Assembly (NCBI GenBank): GCA_009774255.1
Contig: VSNK01000137.1
Coordinates: 1-14,176, forward strand
Length of the DNA: 14,176 bases
Direction: 5' to 3'
Origin: Faecalicatena sp.
GTDB lineage: Bacteria; Bacillota; Clostridia; Lachnospirales; Lachnospiraceae
Below the pieces are notes generated by a model. That model did no database searches. It saw only the letters and a list, made by a program, of their open reading frames with translations, and had not been told where the DNA came from. Both the position numbers and the translations under genes were made by a program. Positions 5,372 to 11,989 of the stretch are shown here, piece by piece; the first letter of the stretch is position 1, and the number at the start of each line of letters is the position of its first letter.

Positions 5372-7486
5372 ATGGCAGTCATAACAATTGACGGGATCCG
5401 CCTGGAAGTACCGGACAACAAAAACGTACTGGATGCGGCCCTGGAAAATGGCATCTATATTCCGCATCTGTGCCATCACAAGGACCTGAACCCATTAGGT
5501 TCCTGCCGGATGTGTATTGTAGAAGTAGAAGGACAGGAAGGTGTGGTGACATCCTGTACTTTAAAGGCGAAGGATGGAATGGTCATCCGCACAAAGACAC
5601 CGGAGATCGAGCGTCTCCGCATGCTGGCATTGGAGCTTTTGCTGGCAGGGCATCCGGAGGACTGCTCCACCTGTCCGAAGTACGGCAACTGTGAATTGCA
5701 GATGCTGATCCAGTATATCGGACCCAAGACCGGAAGGCTGAAGCTGCGCACCAAGGGCTTTAAGGCGGAGGAGGGCAATCCGTTGATCCTGCACGATATG
5801 AACCGCTGCGTACTCTGCGGCCGCTGTGTGCGTGCCTGCAACGAGCTGCGGGGAGTCAAGGTACTGCAGTACCAGAAGAAGGAAATGGAGACCTATGTAG
5901 GTACATTACATAATAAGCTTTTGAAGGATGCGGACTGCCGGTTCTGCGGCGCCTGTGCGGAGGTCTGTCCCACGGGAACCATCCGCGACAAGCTGATCAA
6001 TTCGGAAGTGAAGAAAGAGGACGCGGTGGTTCCATGCCGTCACGCATGTCCGGCTCATACGGATATTCCAAGATATATCCGTCACGTGAAAAACGGAGAG
6101 TACGACGAGGCGGCTGCGGTGATCCGTGAGAAGGTGCCGTTCCCGCGTGCACTGGGATATATCTGTACCCATGTGTGCGAGCTGGAATGTAAGAGAAAAG
6201 AAGTCAGCGAAGCGATGTCCATCCGCGATATCAAGCGTTACGCGGCGGATCATGATACGGGTTCCTGCTGGAAGGGAAAAGGAAAGCAGCTTGCGGACAC
6301 CGGAAAGAAGGTCTGCGTCGTAGGCGGCGGCCCGGCAGGACTGACGGCGGCGTATTATCTGCGCAAGCAGGGCCATGCGGTGACTTTGAAGGAAGCATTG
6401 CCCACGGTCGGCGGCATGATGTCTTATGGAATCCCGTCTTACCGTCTGCCGAGAGAGATCATCGCGGAGGAAGCGGCAGTGATCGAAGAAGCGGGCGTGA
6501 AGATCGAAGTGAATACAAAGGTGGAAAAGCCGGCTGACCTGCTTCAAGAATACGATGCGGTGCTGATGACCATCGGCGGACATAAAGGGGTACGGCTTCC
6601 CATGGAAGGAAACGACCTGGAGGGCGTGGTGCTGAACGCGGATTTCCTGCGCAATGCGAGCATGGGAAAGGAAACCGGCATCGGAAAACGGATCATCGTC
6701 CTGGGCGGCGGAAATGTGGCATTTGACTGTGCGAGGACCGCGAAGCGTCTGGGCGCGGAAGAGATTCATCTGGCATGTCTGGAAGCGAGAGACGTGATGA
6801 CAGCCGACGATGAAGAGATCGAACAGGCACAGGAGGAAGGCATCTTCGTACATCCGGCACAGACCTTTGAGCGGATCACGGGAACCGACCATGTGACCGG
6901 CGTGGACTTTATGAACGTGGAATCCTTTACCTTTGACGAGAACCGCCGTGCCATTATCCAGAAAGAAGAGGGCAGCGAGCATCATATCGAAGGAGATACG
7001 GTGATCTTTGCGGTAGGCCAGCGGCCGGACATCACGGAAGAGGCCGGACTGGAGCTGGGAAGAGGCAATTCTATTGTTGTGAAGAATATGGAAACGAATA
7101 AGGCAACCTCAGTGGAAGGCATTTTCGCGGCAGGCGACGCCATTTACGGGACAAAATCTGTCATTATGGCGATTCAGTCAGGGCGCGAGGCGGCCATCGA
7201 GATCGATAAATATCTGGGCGGCGACGGAGACATTTCCGAGGTGCTTGCTCCGGTACAGGAGGCAGATCCTTATATCGGACAATGTCCGGGCTTCGGATAC
7301 CTGGAGAAGAAGCATACCCAGGTGGACGGACCGGAGAAGAGAAGCGATAATTTCCATTTGTTTGACCACGGAATCTGTGACGAGGATATCTGTGCGGAGG
7401 CGGGGCGCTGCCTGCAGTGCGACCTGCGCCTGAAGATTTCCAAGCCAAGCCTGTGGGGCGATTTTACAGAGAGTAAGGAGGCGTAG
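5372..7486 (+). CDS. Iron-sulfur flavoprotein: NuoG/HydA-like N-terminus fused to GltD-like NAD(P)H:FAD oxidoreductase
   Basis: A 704-aa fusion. Residues 1-80 are a [2Fe-2S] ferredoxin domain (Cys34, 45, 48, 62). The His-Cys [4Fe-4S] motif H94-C98-C101-C107 of NuoG follows, then a two-cluster ferredoxin domain (C146/149/152/156 and C189/192/195/199). From about 215 it becomes the beta-subunit type of glutamate synthase: Cys222, 226, 265, 269 and 273 for further clusters, an FAD motif GGGPAGL (318-324), a second dinucleotide motif VLGGGNVAFD (443-452), FAAGDA (585-590) and a C-terminal CDEDICAEAGRCLQC region. It probably passes electrons between NAD(P)H, FAD and a wire of iron-sulfur clusters. 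The plan recalls the fused subunit of Sporomusa-type Nfn transhydrogenase, from memory. AGGAGG (5358-5363) supports the start, and a partner gene follows after one spacer base. Confidence 0.88.
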   Translation: MAVITIDGIRLEVPDNKNVLDAALENGIYIPHLCHHKDLNPLGSCRMCIVEVEGQEGVVTSCTLKAKDGMVIRTKTPEIERLRMLALELLLAGHPEDCSTCPKYGNCELQMLIQYIGPKTGRLKLRTKGFKAEEGNPLILHDMNRCVLCGRCVRACNELRGVKVLQYQKKEMETYVGTLHNKLLKDADCRFCGACAEVCPTGTIRDKLINSEVKKEDAVVPCRHACPAHTDIPRYIRHVKNGEYDEAAAVIREKVPFPRALGYICTHVCELECKRKEVSEAMSIRDIKRYAADHDTGSCWKGKGKQLADTGKKVCVVGGGPAGLTAAYYLRKQGHAVTLKEALPTVGGMMSYGIPSYRLPREIIAEEAAVIEEAGVKIEVNTKVEKPADLLQEYDAVLMTIGGHKGVRLPMEGNDLEGVVLNADFLRNASMGKETGIGKRIIVLGGGNVAFDCARTAKRLGAEEIHLACLEARDVMTADDEEIEQAQEEGIFVHPAQTFERITGTDHVTGVDFMNVESFTFDENRRAIIQKEEGSEHHIEGDTVIFAVGQRPDITEEAGLELGRGNSIVVKNMETNKATSVEGIFAAGDAIYGTKSVIMAIQSGREAAIEIDKYLGGDGDISEVLAPVQEADPYIGQCPGFGYLEKKHTQVDGPEKRSDNFHLFDHGICDEDICAEAGRCLQCDLRLKISKPSLWGDFTESKEA

Positions 7487-7487
7487 A

Positions 7488-8690
7488 GTGATGGGTGCTT
7501 TGGAACATGCAAAAACAATGAGCAGAGAAGACGTGCTGAAAAAGATTGCGGCGTTAAAGATCCAGGAAGCCGGAATCCATGCCGGTCCCCTGAGAGCCCA
7601 TTTCGACGCGGCCCTTGCGGAAAATGCGGAGGAAGGCACAGAGCTTACGGCTGTCGCGGCGCTGAACAACGCGGACACCGACCAGGTGCTGCTGGGAGTG
7701 CTGCAAGACAACCCGGAGAAGATTTTTGAAGGGCTGGCGATCGCGGCCTATGCGCTGGGAACGGAGAAAATGGTGCTGTATGTGCCGGAAAACGAGACGG
7801 AACTGGCGGAGTCTCTGGCAGATACCGCGGCAAAATATCAGGCGGAAGTGAAGGCGGAATTTTTGAATATCCGTGCAAATAAAGGGAATGCGCTGATCCA
7901 TATCGTGACCTGCGCAGACCTGGCGGATGCATTTGCGGATGCCTATACGCCCGGCGTGTATGTGTCGGTCAACGGTGGGAAAGTGAAGAAGGTGGCCGCA
8001 GATACGAAGGTTGAGGAACTGGCGGATATGGAAGGGGCGAAGGCGCTGCTTCTTGGGTATCGGCTCCACCAGCCGGAGGATGCGAAGCTTACCGTGGCAG
8101 AGGCCGGGATCGCAAACGGTGTGGTTCGTGTCCTGACAGAGAAGGACTGTATCGTGTCGGAGACAGAGAAGAAACTGACCGCGTCCAGAAAGCAGAGCTG
8201 CGGAAAATGCGTGTTCTGCCGGGAAGGGCTGATCCAATTGCAGTATATGCAGAAGGAGATCACGGAAGGCAGAGGCAAGGCGGAATTCCTGGATCTGACA
8301 AAGGAGATCGGGGAAGCGATGTGCTATTCTACGCCTTGTACCATGGGGCAGGTATCCGCGGAATTGGCTTTGTCGGCCACAGAACTGTTCGGCAAGGAAT
8401 ATGAGGCACATATTAAGAAGAAGAACTGCCCGGCGGGCGTGTGTACTTCATTTGTCAATATTTACATCGATCCCAAGCTGTGCAGCGGGTGTGAGGAATG
8501 TGTGGATGTATGCCCGAAGGATTGTATCGAAGGAAAGGCAAAATATATCCATATGATTGATGACTTTGACTGTACCAAGTGCGGAAAATGTATTGAGGTA
8601 TGTCCGGAGGACGCCATCGTGCAGACCACCGGCAAGGTGCCGAAGCTGCCGAATCGGCTGACGAAGGTCGGGAAGTTTAAGAAGCGTTAA
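7488..8690 (+). CDS. NuoF/HydB-like iron-sulfur protein lacking the FMN/NADH-binding loops, with C-terminal 2x[4Fe-4S] ferredoxin
   Basis: A 400-aa electron carrier related to the 51-kDa (NuoF/HydB) subunit. The NuoF cluster motif is intact: SCGKCVFCREG (237-247) plus Cys284 in STPCTMG. A HydB-type CPAGVC (314-319) leads into a bacterial ferredoxin domain with C332/335/338/342 and C362/365/368/372. Residues 55-110 still align by eye with the NuoF core (LAIAAYALGTEKMVLYV), and about 157-220 looks like the SLBB region. The glycine-rich FMN/NADH loop (GRGGxGFPTG), the NADEGEPG motif and the CGEETAL motif are all missing, so direct NADH oxidation is unlikely. The ribosome site AAGGAGG (7475-7481) lies in the upstream gene. 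The start may be GTG at 7488 or ATG at 7491. It is almost certainly a complex partner of the upstream protein. Confidence 0.86.
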   Translation: MMGALEHAKTMSREDVLKKIAALKIQEAGIHAGPLRAHFDAALAENAEEGTELTAVAALNNADTDQVLLGVLQDNPEKIFEGLAIAAYALGTEKMVLYVPENETELAESLADTAAKYQAEVKAEFLNIRANKGNALIHIVTCADLADAFADAYTPGVYVSVNGGKVKKVAADTKVEELADMEGAKALLLGYRLHQPEDAKLTVAEAGIANGVVRVLTEKDCIVSETEKKLTASRKQSCGKCVFCREGLIQLQYMQKEITEGRGKAEFLDLTKEIGEAMCYSTPCTMGQVSAELALSATELFGKEYEAHIKKKNCPAGVCTSFVNIYIDPKLCSGCEECVDVCPKDCIEGKAKYIHMIDDFDCTKCGKCIEVCPEDAIVQTTGKVPKLPNRLTKVGKFKKR

Positions 8691-8704
8691 GGAACTGTAG
8701 ATTT

Positions 8705-8749
8705 CAGGGAATCCGGCGATTTGCAATGAGTCACCGGGTTCCCTGTTTT
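8705..8749 (+). terminator. Rho-independent terminator of the electron-transfer operon
   Basis: A 12-bp stem with one G-U pair (8705-8716 with 8734-8745) and a 17-nt loop is followed by TTTT (8746-8749), 14 nt after the stop codon at 8690. It would end transcription coming from the iron-sulfur gene pair. Confidence 0.8.
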
Positions 8750-8752
8750 GGA

Positions 8753-8780
8753 TCTGCGATTTGCCATATTTCAATTCAAT
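8753..8780 (-). pseudogene. Short fossil of an AAA/PD-(D/E)XK (DUF1703-type) gene
   Basis: Read on the minus strand, this 28-bp stretch encodes IELKYGKS, the nuclease-motif segment of the AAA-ATPase-like protein at 9868-11442. It matches 10013-10041 in that gene at 26 of 28 positions, with one single-base deletion. Nothing recognisable of the gene remains on either side. It appears to be a relic of a second, decayed copy or of a local rearrangement. Confidence 0.55.
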
Positions 8781-8850
8781 GCCCGGATTAGAAAGAAAAT
8801 CGGAAAAAAATATATAAAGACTGTTATTGCATTATCTTTTGACGTTTGTA

Positions 8851-9684
8851 TCATACATAATATGGAAACAGTTTTAAACGGTTGTCGCCGCTGCGGTCCG
8901 GCTTTTCCAGGGTTACTTCTCCAGATGCCGCCCATTCACACCCGCGGACAAACATCGTGATAAAATTAAAGCGGTCCAAAGCTTCCCAGTGGCCGATCGA
9001 TGTCACAAATACCCGACCTTTCCCGTATTCATTTGTCCAGATTACCGGTGTATACTGATTTACACCCGGCATCTTCGTAAGATCGCCGTCCGGGATCTCC
9101 ACCGGATGGTGGGCGGGAGGAAAACCGGGAACGCGGTAAAAATCGACGTTATCAAAGATAGAAGCCAATACATGTACCTTTGCTTCCGGATGTATGATCA
9201 CCTGTGTGAAAAGATCGTCGAAAACATTCATCCATTTCGCATCAATGCCTTTTGTGATCGGATGATCAGGATCTGTAGTTTCTATAATATGGTCATCCTT
9301 CGGACAGCGCCGGCAGCCCTGGTCCATAGCACAGTATCCGCCAAGCAGCTTACGCCACTCGTCCGGCCAGTGGGCATCGACCCAGATGCTGGAATGATAG
9401 AAGATGATTCCTTTGCCTTGTGCCACAAAGTCATAGATTACGTGTTCTGTCTGTTCGCCGAAACGTCTGGCAGGCTGTGTAGGTAATAATTTTCCGTCAT
9501 AATTGATCAGCAGGACATCATACGGTTCGAGAAATTCCGGGGTAATATTGCGGAATTCTTCAACGATGGCCACCTCGAAACGGCCGGTTGCTTCGAGCAG
9601 TTCCCGAAGCCTTTCATTCATTTTTCTGCTCTGATGTTCAATCGTCACAAGACCGGATACTAAAAGCATGTTCAATTTTTTCAT
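8851..9684 (-). CDS. ThuA-like domain protein (trehalose-utilization family)
   Basis: A 277-aa cytoplasmic protein of the ThuA-like family, which adopts a class I glutamine-amidotransferase-like fold. Family features in order are LVSG near the N-terminus (8-11), the strand YDVLLINYDG (55-64), GKGIIFYHSS (90-99) where amidotransferases carry their nucleophile but ThuA proteins do not, DHPITKGI (140-147), and the C-terminal PVIWTNEYGKGRVF (213-226) leading to SIGH (229-232). ThuA proteins are linked to trehalose and other disaccharide oxidation in rhizobia, but the reaction is not settled, and most bacterial members are simply called ThuA-domain proteins. The start has an AGGAGG site (complement of 9692-9697) 7 nt upstream and its own promoter. 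The gene is apparently monocistronic; no minus-strand terminator is evident. Confidence 0.85.
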   Translation of the reverse strand: MKKLNMLLVSGLVTIEHQSRKMNERLRELLEATGRFEVAIVEEFRNITPEFLEPYDVLLINYDGKLLPTQPARRFGEQTEHVIYDFVAQGKGIIFYHSSIWVDAHWPDEWRKLLGGYCAMDQGCRRCPKDDHIIETTDPDHPITKGIDAKWMNVFDDLFTQVIIHPEAKVHVLASIFDNVDFYRVPGFPPAHHPVEIPDGDLTKMPGVNQYTPVIWTNEYGKGRVFVTSIGHWEALDRFNFITMFVRGCEWAASGEVTLEKPDRSGDNRLKLFPYYV

Positions 9685-9719
9685 ATAAGAACCTCCTCGT
9701 ATTTTAGTTTTCTGATCTT

Positions 9720-9748
9720 ATTTTAGGATTTCGAACAGGGACAGTCAA
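9720..9748 (-). promoter_or_regulatory. Sigma-A promoter of the ThuA-like gene
   Basis: On the minus strand TTGACT (complement of 9743-9748) is followed after exactly 17 bp by TAAAAT (complement of 9720-9725). This is five of six matches to consensus in each box at the ideal spacing, and it places the start of transcription about 30 nt before the start codon. Confidence 0.8.
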
Positions 9749-9835
9749 CTTGTGTTTTTCCTGAACCATTAGGAAATTACTTGGCCGTGAATAGTAACAA
9801 ATTGAGGGGAAATGGGTTGATTGTAAGGTCATAAG

Positions 9836-9864
9836 TAAAGGGCAAAGTATAGTACATATTGCCC
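9836..9864 (-). terminator. Weak terminator after the AAA/PD-(D/E)XK gene
   Basis: On the minus strand a 6-bp stem GGGCAA/TTGCCC (9859-9864 with 9840-9845) follows the stop codon at 9868 by a few bases and is trailed by TTTACTT. The stem is short and the T run interrupted, so termination may be partial, with possible read-through toward the ThuA-like gene. Confidence 0.45.
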
Positions 9865-9867
9865 AAA

Positions 9868-11442
9868 TCAATATACCGCTCTCTCAATCACACAGGTATG
9901 CGGCTTCTCTGTATGGTTTTTGTCGTAGTTTATGCCTACAAGCAGGATTTCTCCGCTGTAGCCTTCAAGAGCCTGTGTGTAGTGTCTGGCCTTGATTTGT
10001 TGTATCGCCGTCTCTGCGGATTTGCCGTACTTCAATTCAATGACAAGCGCAGGCTTTTTGCAGGAGGGCAGCGGCAGGAATACAATATCTGCAAACCCAC
10101 GTCCTGTCGGCAGTTCCCGGATCATCCGGTAATCTTTTCTTGCGCTGTAATAGGCGAGGCCGATGGCGCAAGTAAGGGAATTCTCATCGTTGTAGGACAG
10201 GATGGAAGCCGCTTCGGTATGGGCCTGGTCAAGCTCTCTGGCAACGGCCGCCTCGTCACAGCGAAGTGTATCCTCCAGCAGCTTTTCGGAAGCCTTCAGG
10301 ATGCGCATCACCCTTGTCCAGCCGCCGACACTCATCGCATTTTCAAATTCCCCGGCAATTTCTTTATTGGGGATAAATACCTCTTTTGTCTCAGAATCGT
10401 ATCCCAGATACCCCAGATGGATCAGAAGTGTCAGCACATCGTCCTTTGTTCTGAAGGTGTGCATGTCATTCTGAAAACTGAGCGTATTTACACGGATGCG
10501 TCCGCCGCCGAGCAGATATACAATATCTGAGCGTAGTCCGTCGAAGTCCATGTCCATATAGATCTTCAGTGCTTCGTAAGTCTCGGTCGAAGTCCAGTAA
10601 TTAGAAAAATGATGGCATTTCATCGCGGCTACGACAGACCTTGGATTATAGACATGCCTGAACTGCCGGAACATGTATCCGTCATACCAGTTGCTTGTTT
10701 CGGCAAAATCCATGCCGAACCTTTCGCACAGTCCTTTCACCTCGGATTCGGTAAAACCGGTATATTCCTCAAAAACATCCTGACCTGTCATCGAATATTC
10801 CCAAAACATGTTCAGTGCAGAGTGCTGTCCATACTTCTTTACAGGAAGAATGCCTGTCATGTAGGCCAGAGCGACATAAGGCTGGTCTTTCAGGAGAACC
10901 CTCAGAAAATCAAGATATTGTTTCTGTAGTTTTTCCGATTCCTGCCGTTCCCGCACGACACAGTCCCATTCATCAATCAGGAAAATAAATTTTTTTCCTG
11001 TTTTTGCATAAAGCTTCCGGAATGCCTCAGCCATTCCGGAAACGGGGAACTTAAAAAAATCTCCGTAGTCCTCATACAGTTCTTCTAATACCTGTTGTTC
11101 CAGATGGTCTGTGACCGTCCCCGGCTTCGCCTCGATCAGAAACTGCTTCATATTCAAAAAAATTACATCATATTTGTTCAGATGTTCGGGATAGCTGCTG
11201 TCGTGTTCTATGGACAGTCCCGAAAACAGTCCGCGCGAATCACAGCCGCGGCTATAGTAAGCGGCGAGCATTTCAAGAGCCATGGATTTTCCAAAACGAC
11301 GGGGCCTGCTCACGCAGATGAATTTTTCTTTTGTACAGATCCGTTCATTTGTACACGCGATAAGCCCGGTCTTGTCTACATAGATTCCGGATCGGATGGA
11401 TTCCTGAAAACCGTCATTTCCCGGATTTACATAAATTCCCAT
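9868..11442 (-). CDS. AAA-ATPase-like protein with C-terminal PD-(D/E)XK nuclease domain (AAA-ATPase_like/DUF1703 type)
   Basis: A 524-aa protein of the family joining an AAA-ATPase-like domain to a DUF1703 restriction-nuclease-like domain. It opens with MGIYVNPGNDGF...YVDKTGLIA, typical of the family. The phosphate loop is RPRRFGKS (46-53), Walker B is FIFLIDEWD (152-160), and the C-terminal nuclease motif is GFADIVFLP (449-457, Asp452) with ELK (Glu469, Lys471) and a following QQIKARHY helix. The frame is open further upstream to 11625, but ATG at 11442 is chosen because AGGGAGG (complement of 11451-11457) sits 8 nt before it and the protein then starts at the family's usual N-terminus. These genes are often multicopy in gut anaerobes; a role in defence or mobile-element biology is suspected but unproven. 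Confidence 0.88.
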   Translation of the reverse strand: MGIYVNPGNDGFQESIRSGIYVDKTGLIACTNERICTKEKFICVSRPRRFGKSMALEMLAAYYSRGCDSRGLFSGLSIEHDSSYPEHLNKYDVIFLNMKQFLIEAKPGTVTDHLEQQVLEELYEDYGDFFKFPVSGMAEAFRKLYAKTGKKFIFLIDEWDCVVRERQESEKLQKQYLDFLRVLLKDQPYVALAYMTGILPVKKYGQHSALNMFWEYSMTGQDVFEEYTGFTESEVKGLCERFGMDFAETSNWYDGYMFRQFRHVYNPRSVVAAMKCHHFSNYWTSTETYEALKIYMDMDFDGLRSDIVYLLGGGRIRVNTLSFQNDMHTFRTKDDVLTLLIHLGYLGYDSETKEVFIPNKEIAGEFENAMSVGGWTRVMRILKASEKLLEDTLRCDEAAVARELDQAHTEAASILSYNDENSLTCAIGLAYYSARKDYRMIRELPTGRGFADIVFLPLPSCKKPALVIELKYGKSAETAIQQIKARHYTQALEGYSGEILLVGINYDKNHTEKPHTCVIERAVY

Positions 11443-11500
11443 GATGGGTGCCTCCCTCCTGATGGTGAATATGCTGCTTCTTTTAGATTCCATTGATATT

Positions 11501-11529
11501 ACTATACCGGAAAATACGGGAAATGGCAA
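11501..11529 (-). promoter_or_regulatory. Sigma-A promoter of the AAA/PD-(D/E)XK gene
   Basis: On the minus strand TTGCCA (complement of 11524-11529) and TATAGT (complement of 11501-11506) are separated by exactly 17 bp, each one mismatch from consensus. The promoter lies inside the upstream extension of the reading frame, which independently supports the start at 11442. Confidence 0.75.
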
Positions 11530-11616
11530 TAGGAGGAAGGCTGCAACTGCAATCTGCGGCTGGCCAGTGAACTGTATCGCATCCAGCCCCAAATGTGTTT
11601 TGAAAATGATTGAGGC

Positions 11617-11645
11617 TTTACACACTAAAATCCTTTTGATATAAT
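11617..11645 (+). promoter_or_regulatory. Near-consensus sigma-A promoter of the 63-aa gene
   Basis: TTTACA (11617-11622), a 17-bp spacer and a perfect TATAAT (11640-11645) make the best promoter in the window. Transcription would start near 11652, giving a leader of about 48 nt to the ATG at 11700. It is divergent from the promoter at 11501-11529. Confidence 0.85.
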
Positions 11646-11699
11646 GAGAGCATCACATAAGCGACACAGAGCGATTCTTTCATAAAGGGAGGTAAGAAC

Positions 11700-11891
11700 A
11701 TGCCGCACAGCGCTGAGATTGTAAAAGATGTAGTTGACCAATTTCAAAAAATACAGACCCACATGAAAAATGCAAAGAAGGAAAATGCTGTGGAAACCTA
11801 TGAAGGCTTGAAGCAGGATTATTTATCATTAAAAGCTATACTGAATTCTCTGGGGGTGAACCTGACAGATATTGACAGGATCAAGGAATAA
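11700..11891 (+). CDS. Small helical protein of unknown function (63 aa)
   Basis: I do not recognise this protein. It is 63 residues, soluble, rich in Lys, Glu, Asp and Gln, and predicted by eye to be two helices: 4-24 (AEIVKDVVDQFQKIQTHMK) and 28-50 (ENAVETYEGLKQDYLSLKAIL), with a heptad-like spacing of hydrophobic residues that suggests a helical hairpin or coiled coil. There is no cysteine, no membrane segment and no signal peptide. That it is a real gene is supported by GGGAGG (11687-11692) 7 nt before the ATG, a near-consensus promoter, and a terminator-like hairpin soon after its stop. The strong promoter implies substantial expression. A protein-protein adaptor or a DNA- or RNA-associated role would be guesses. 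Confidence 0.75.
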   Translation: MPHSAEIVKDVVDQFQKIQTHMKNAKKENAVETYEGLKQDYLSLKAILNSLGVNLTDIDRIKE

Positions 11892-11902
11892 GTAACTATC
11901 AT
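11872..11902 (+). promoter_or_regulatory. Possible promoter for the GH78-like gene, overlapping the end of the 63-aa gene
   Basis: A perfect TTGACA (11872-11877) is followed by TATCAT (11897-11902), but the 19-bp spacer is long. If used, transcripts would begin just before the hairpin at 11920-11966, making that hairpin part of a regulated leader for the glycosidase gene. Confidence 0.25.
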
Positions 11903-11919
11903 GTAATAACCAAAAATCG

Positions 11920-11966
11920 AAAGGGGTAAAGCCAGGAACAAAAGGGCTTTATACCCTTTTCTTTTA
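11920..11966 (+). terminator. Terminator-like hairpin between the 63-aa gene and the GH78-like gene
   Basis: AAAGGGG-TA-AAGCC (about 11920-11933) pairs imperfectly with GGGCTTT-ATACCCTTT (11944-11959), with small bulges, and is followed by a T-rich TTTTCTTTT tail. It would end most transcription from the small gene; the next gene's ribosome site starts only 10 nt later, so it could also work as an attenuator. Confidence 0.7.
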
Positions 11967-11989
11967 AATCAAATTAGGAGGCAGAGAGA

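Noticed and set aside
5906..6985. Minus-strand open frame of 359 codons opposite the iron-sulfur flavoprotein
   Set aside because: It is a codon-bias shadow of a gene with clear motifs on the plus strand; its protein is rich in His, Arg and Cys without any family pattern.
9859..10530. Plus-strand open frame of 223 codons across the end of the ATPase-nuclease gene
   Set aside because: The minus strand carries the PD-(D/E)XK motifs here; the plus frame has no ribosome site and no recognisable domain.
11443..11625. 61-residue N-terminal extension of the ATPase-nuclease protein
   Set aside because: A sigma-A promoter lies inside it, and a strong ribosome site precedes ATG 11442, where the family's usual N-terminus begins.
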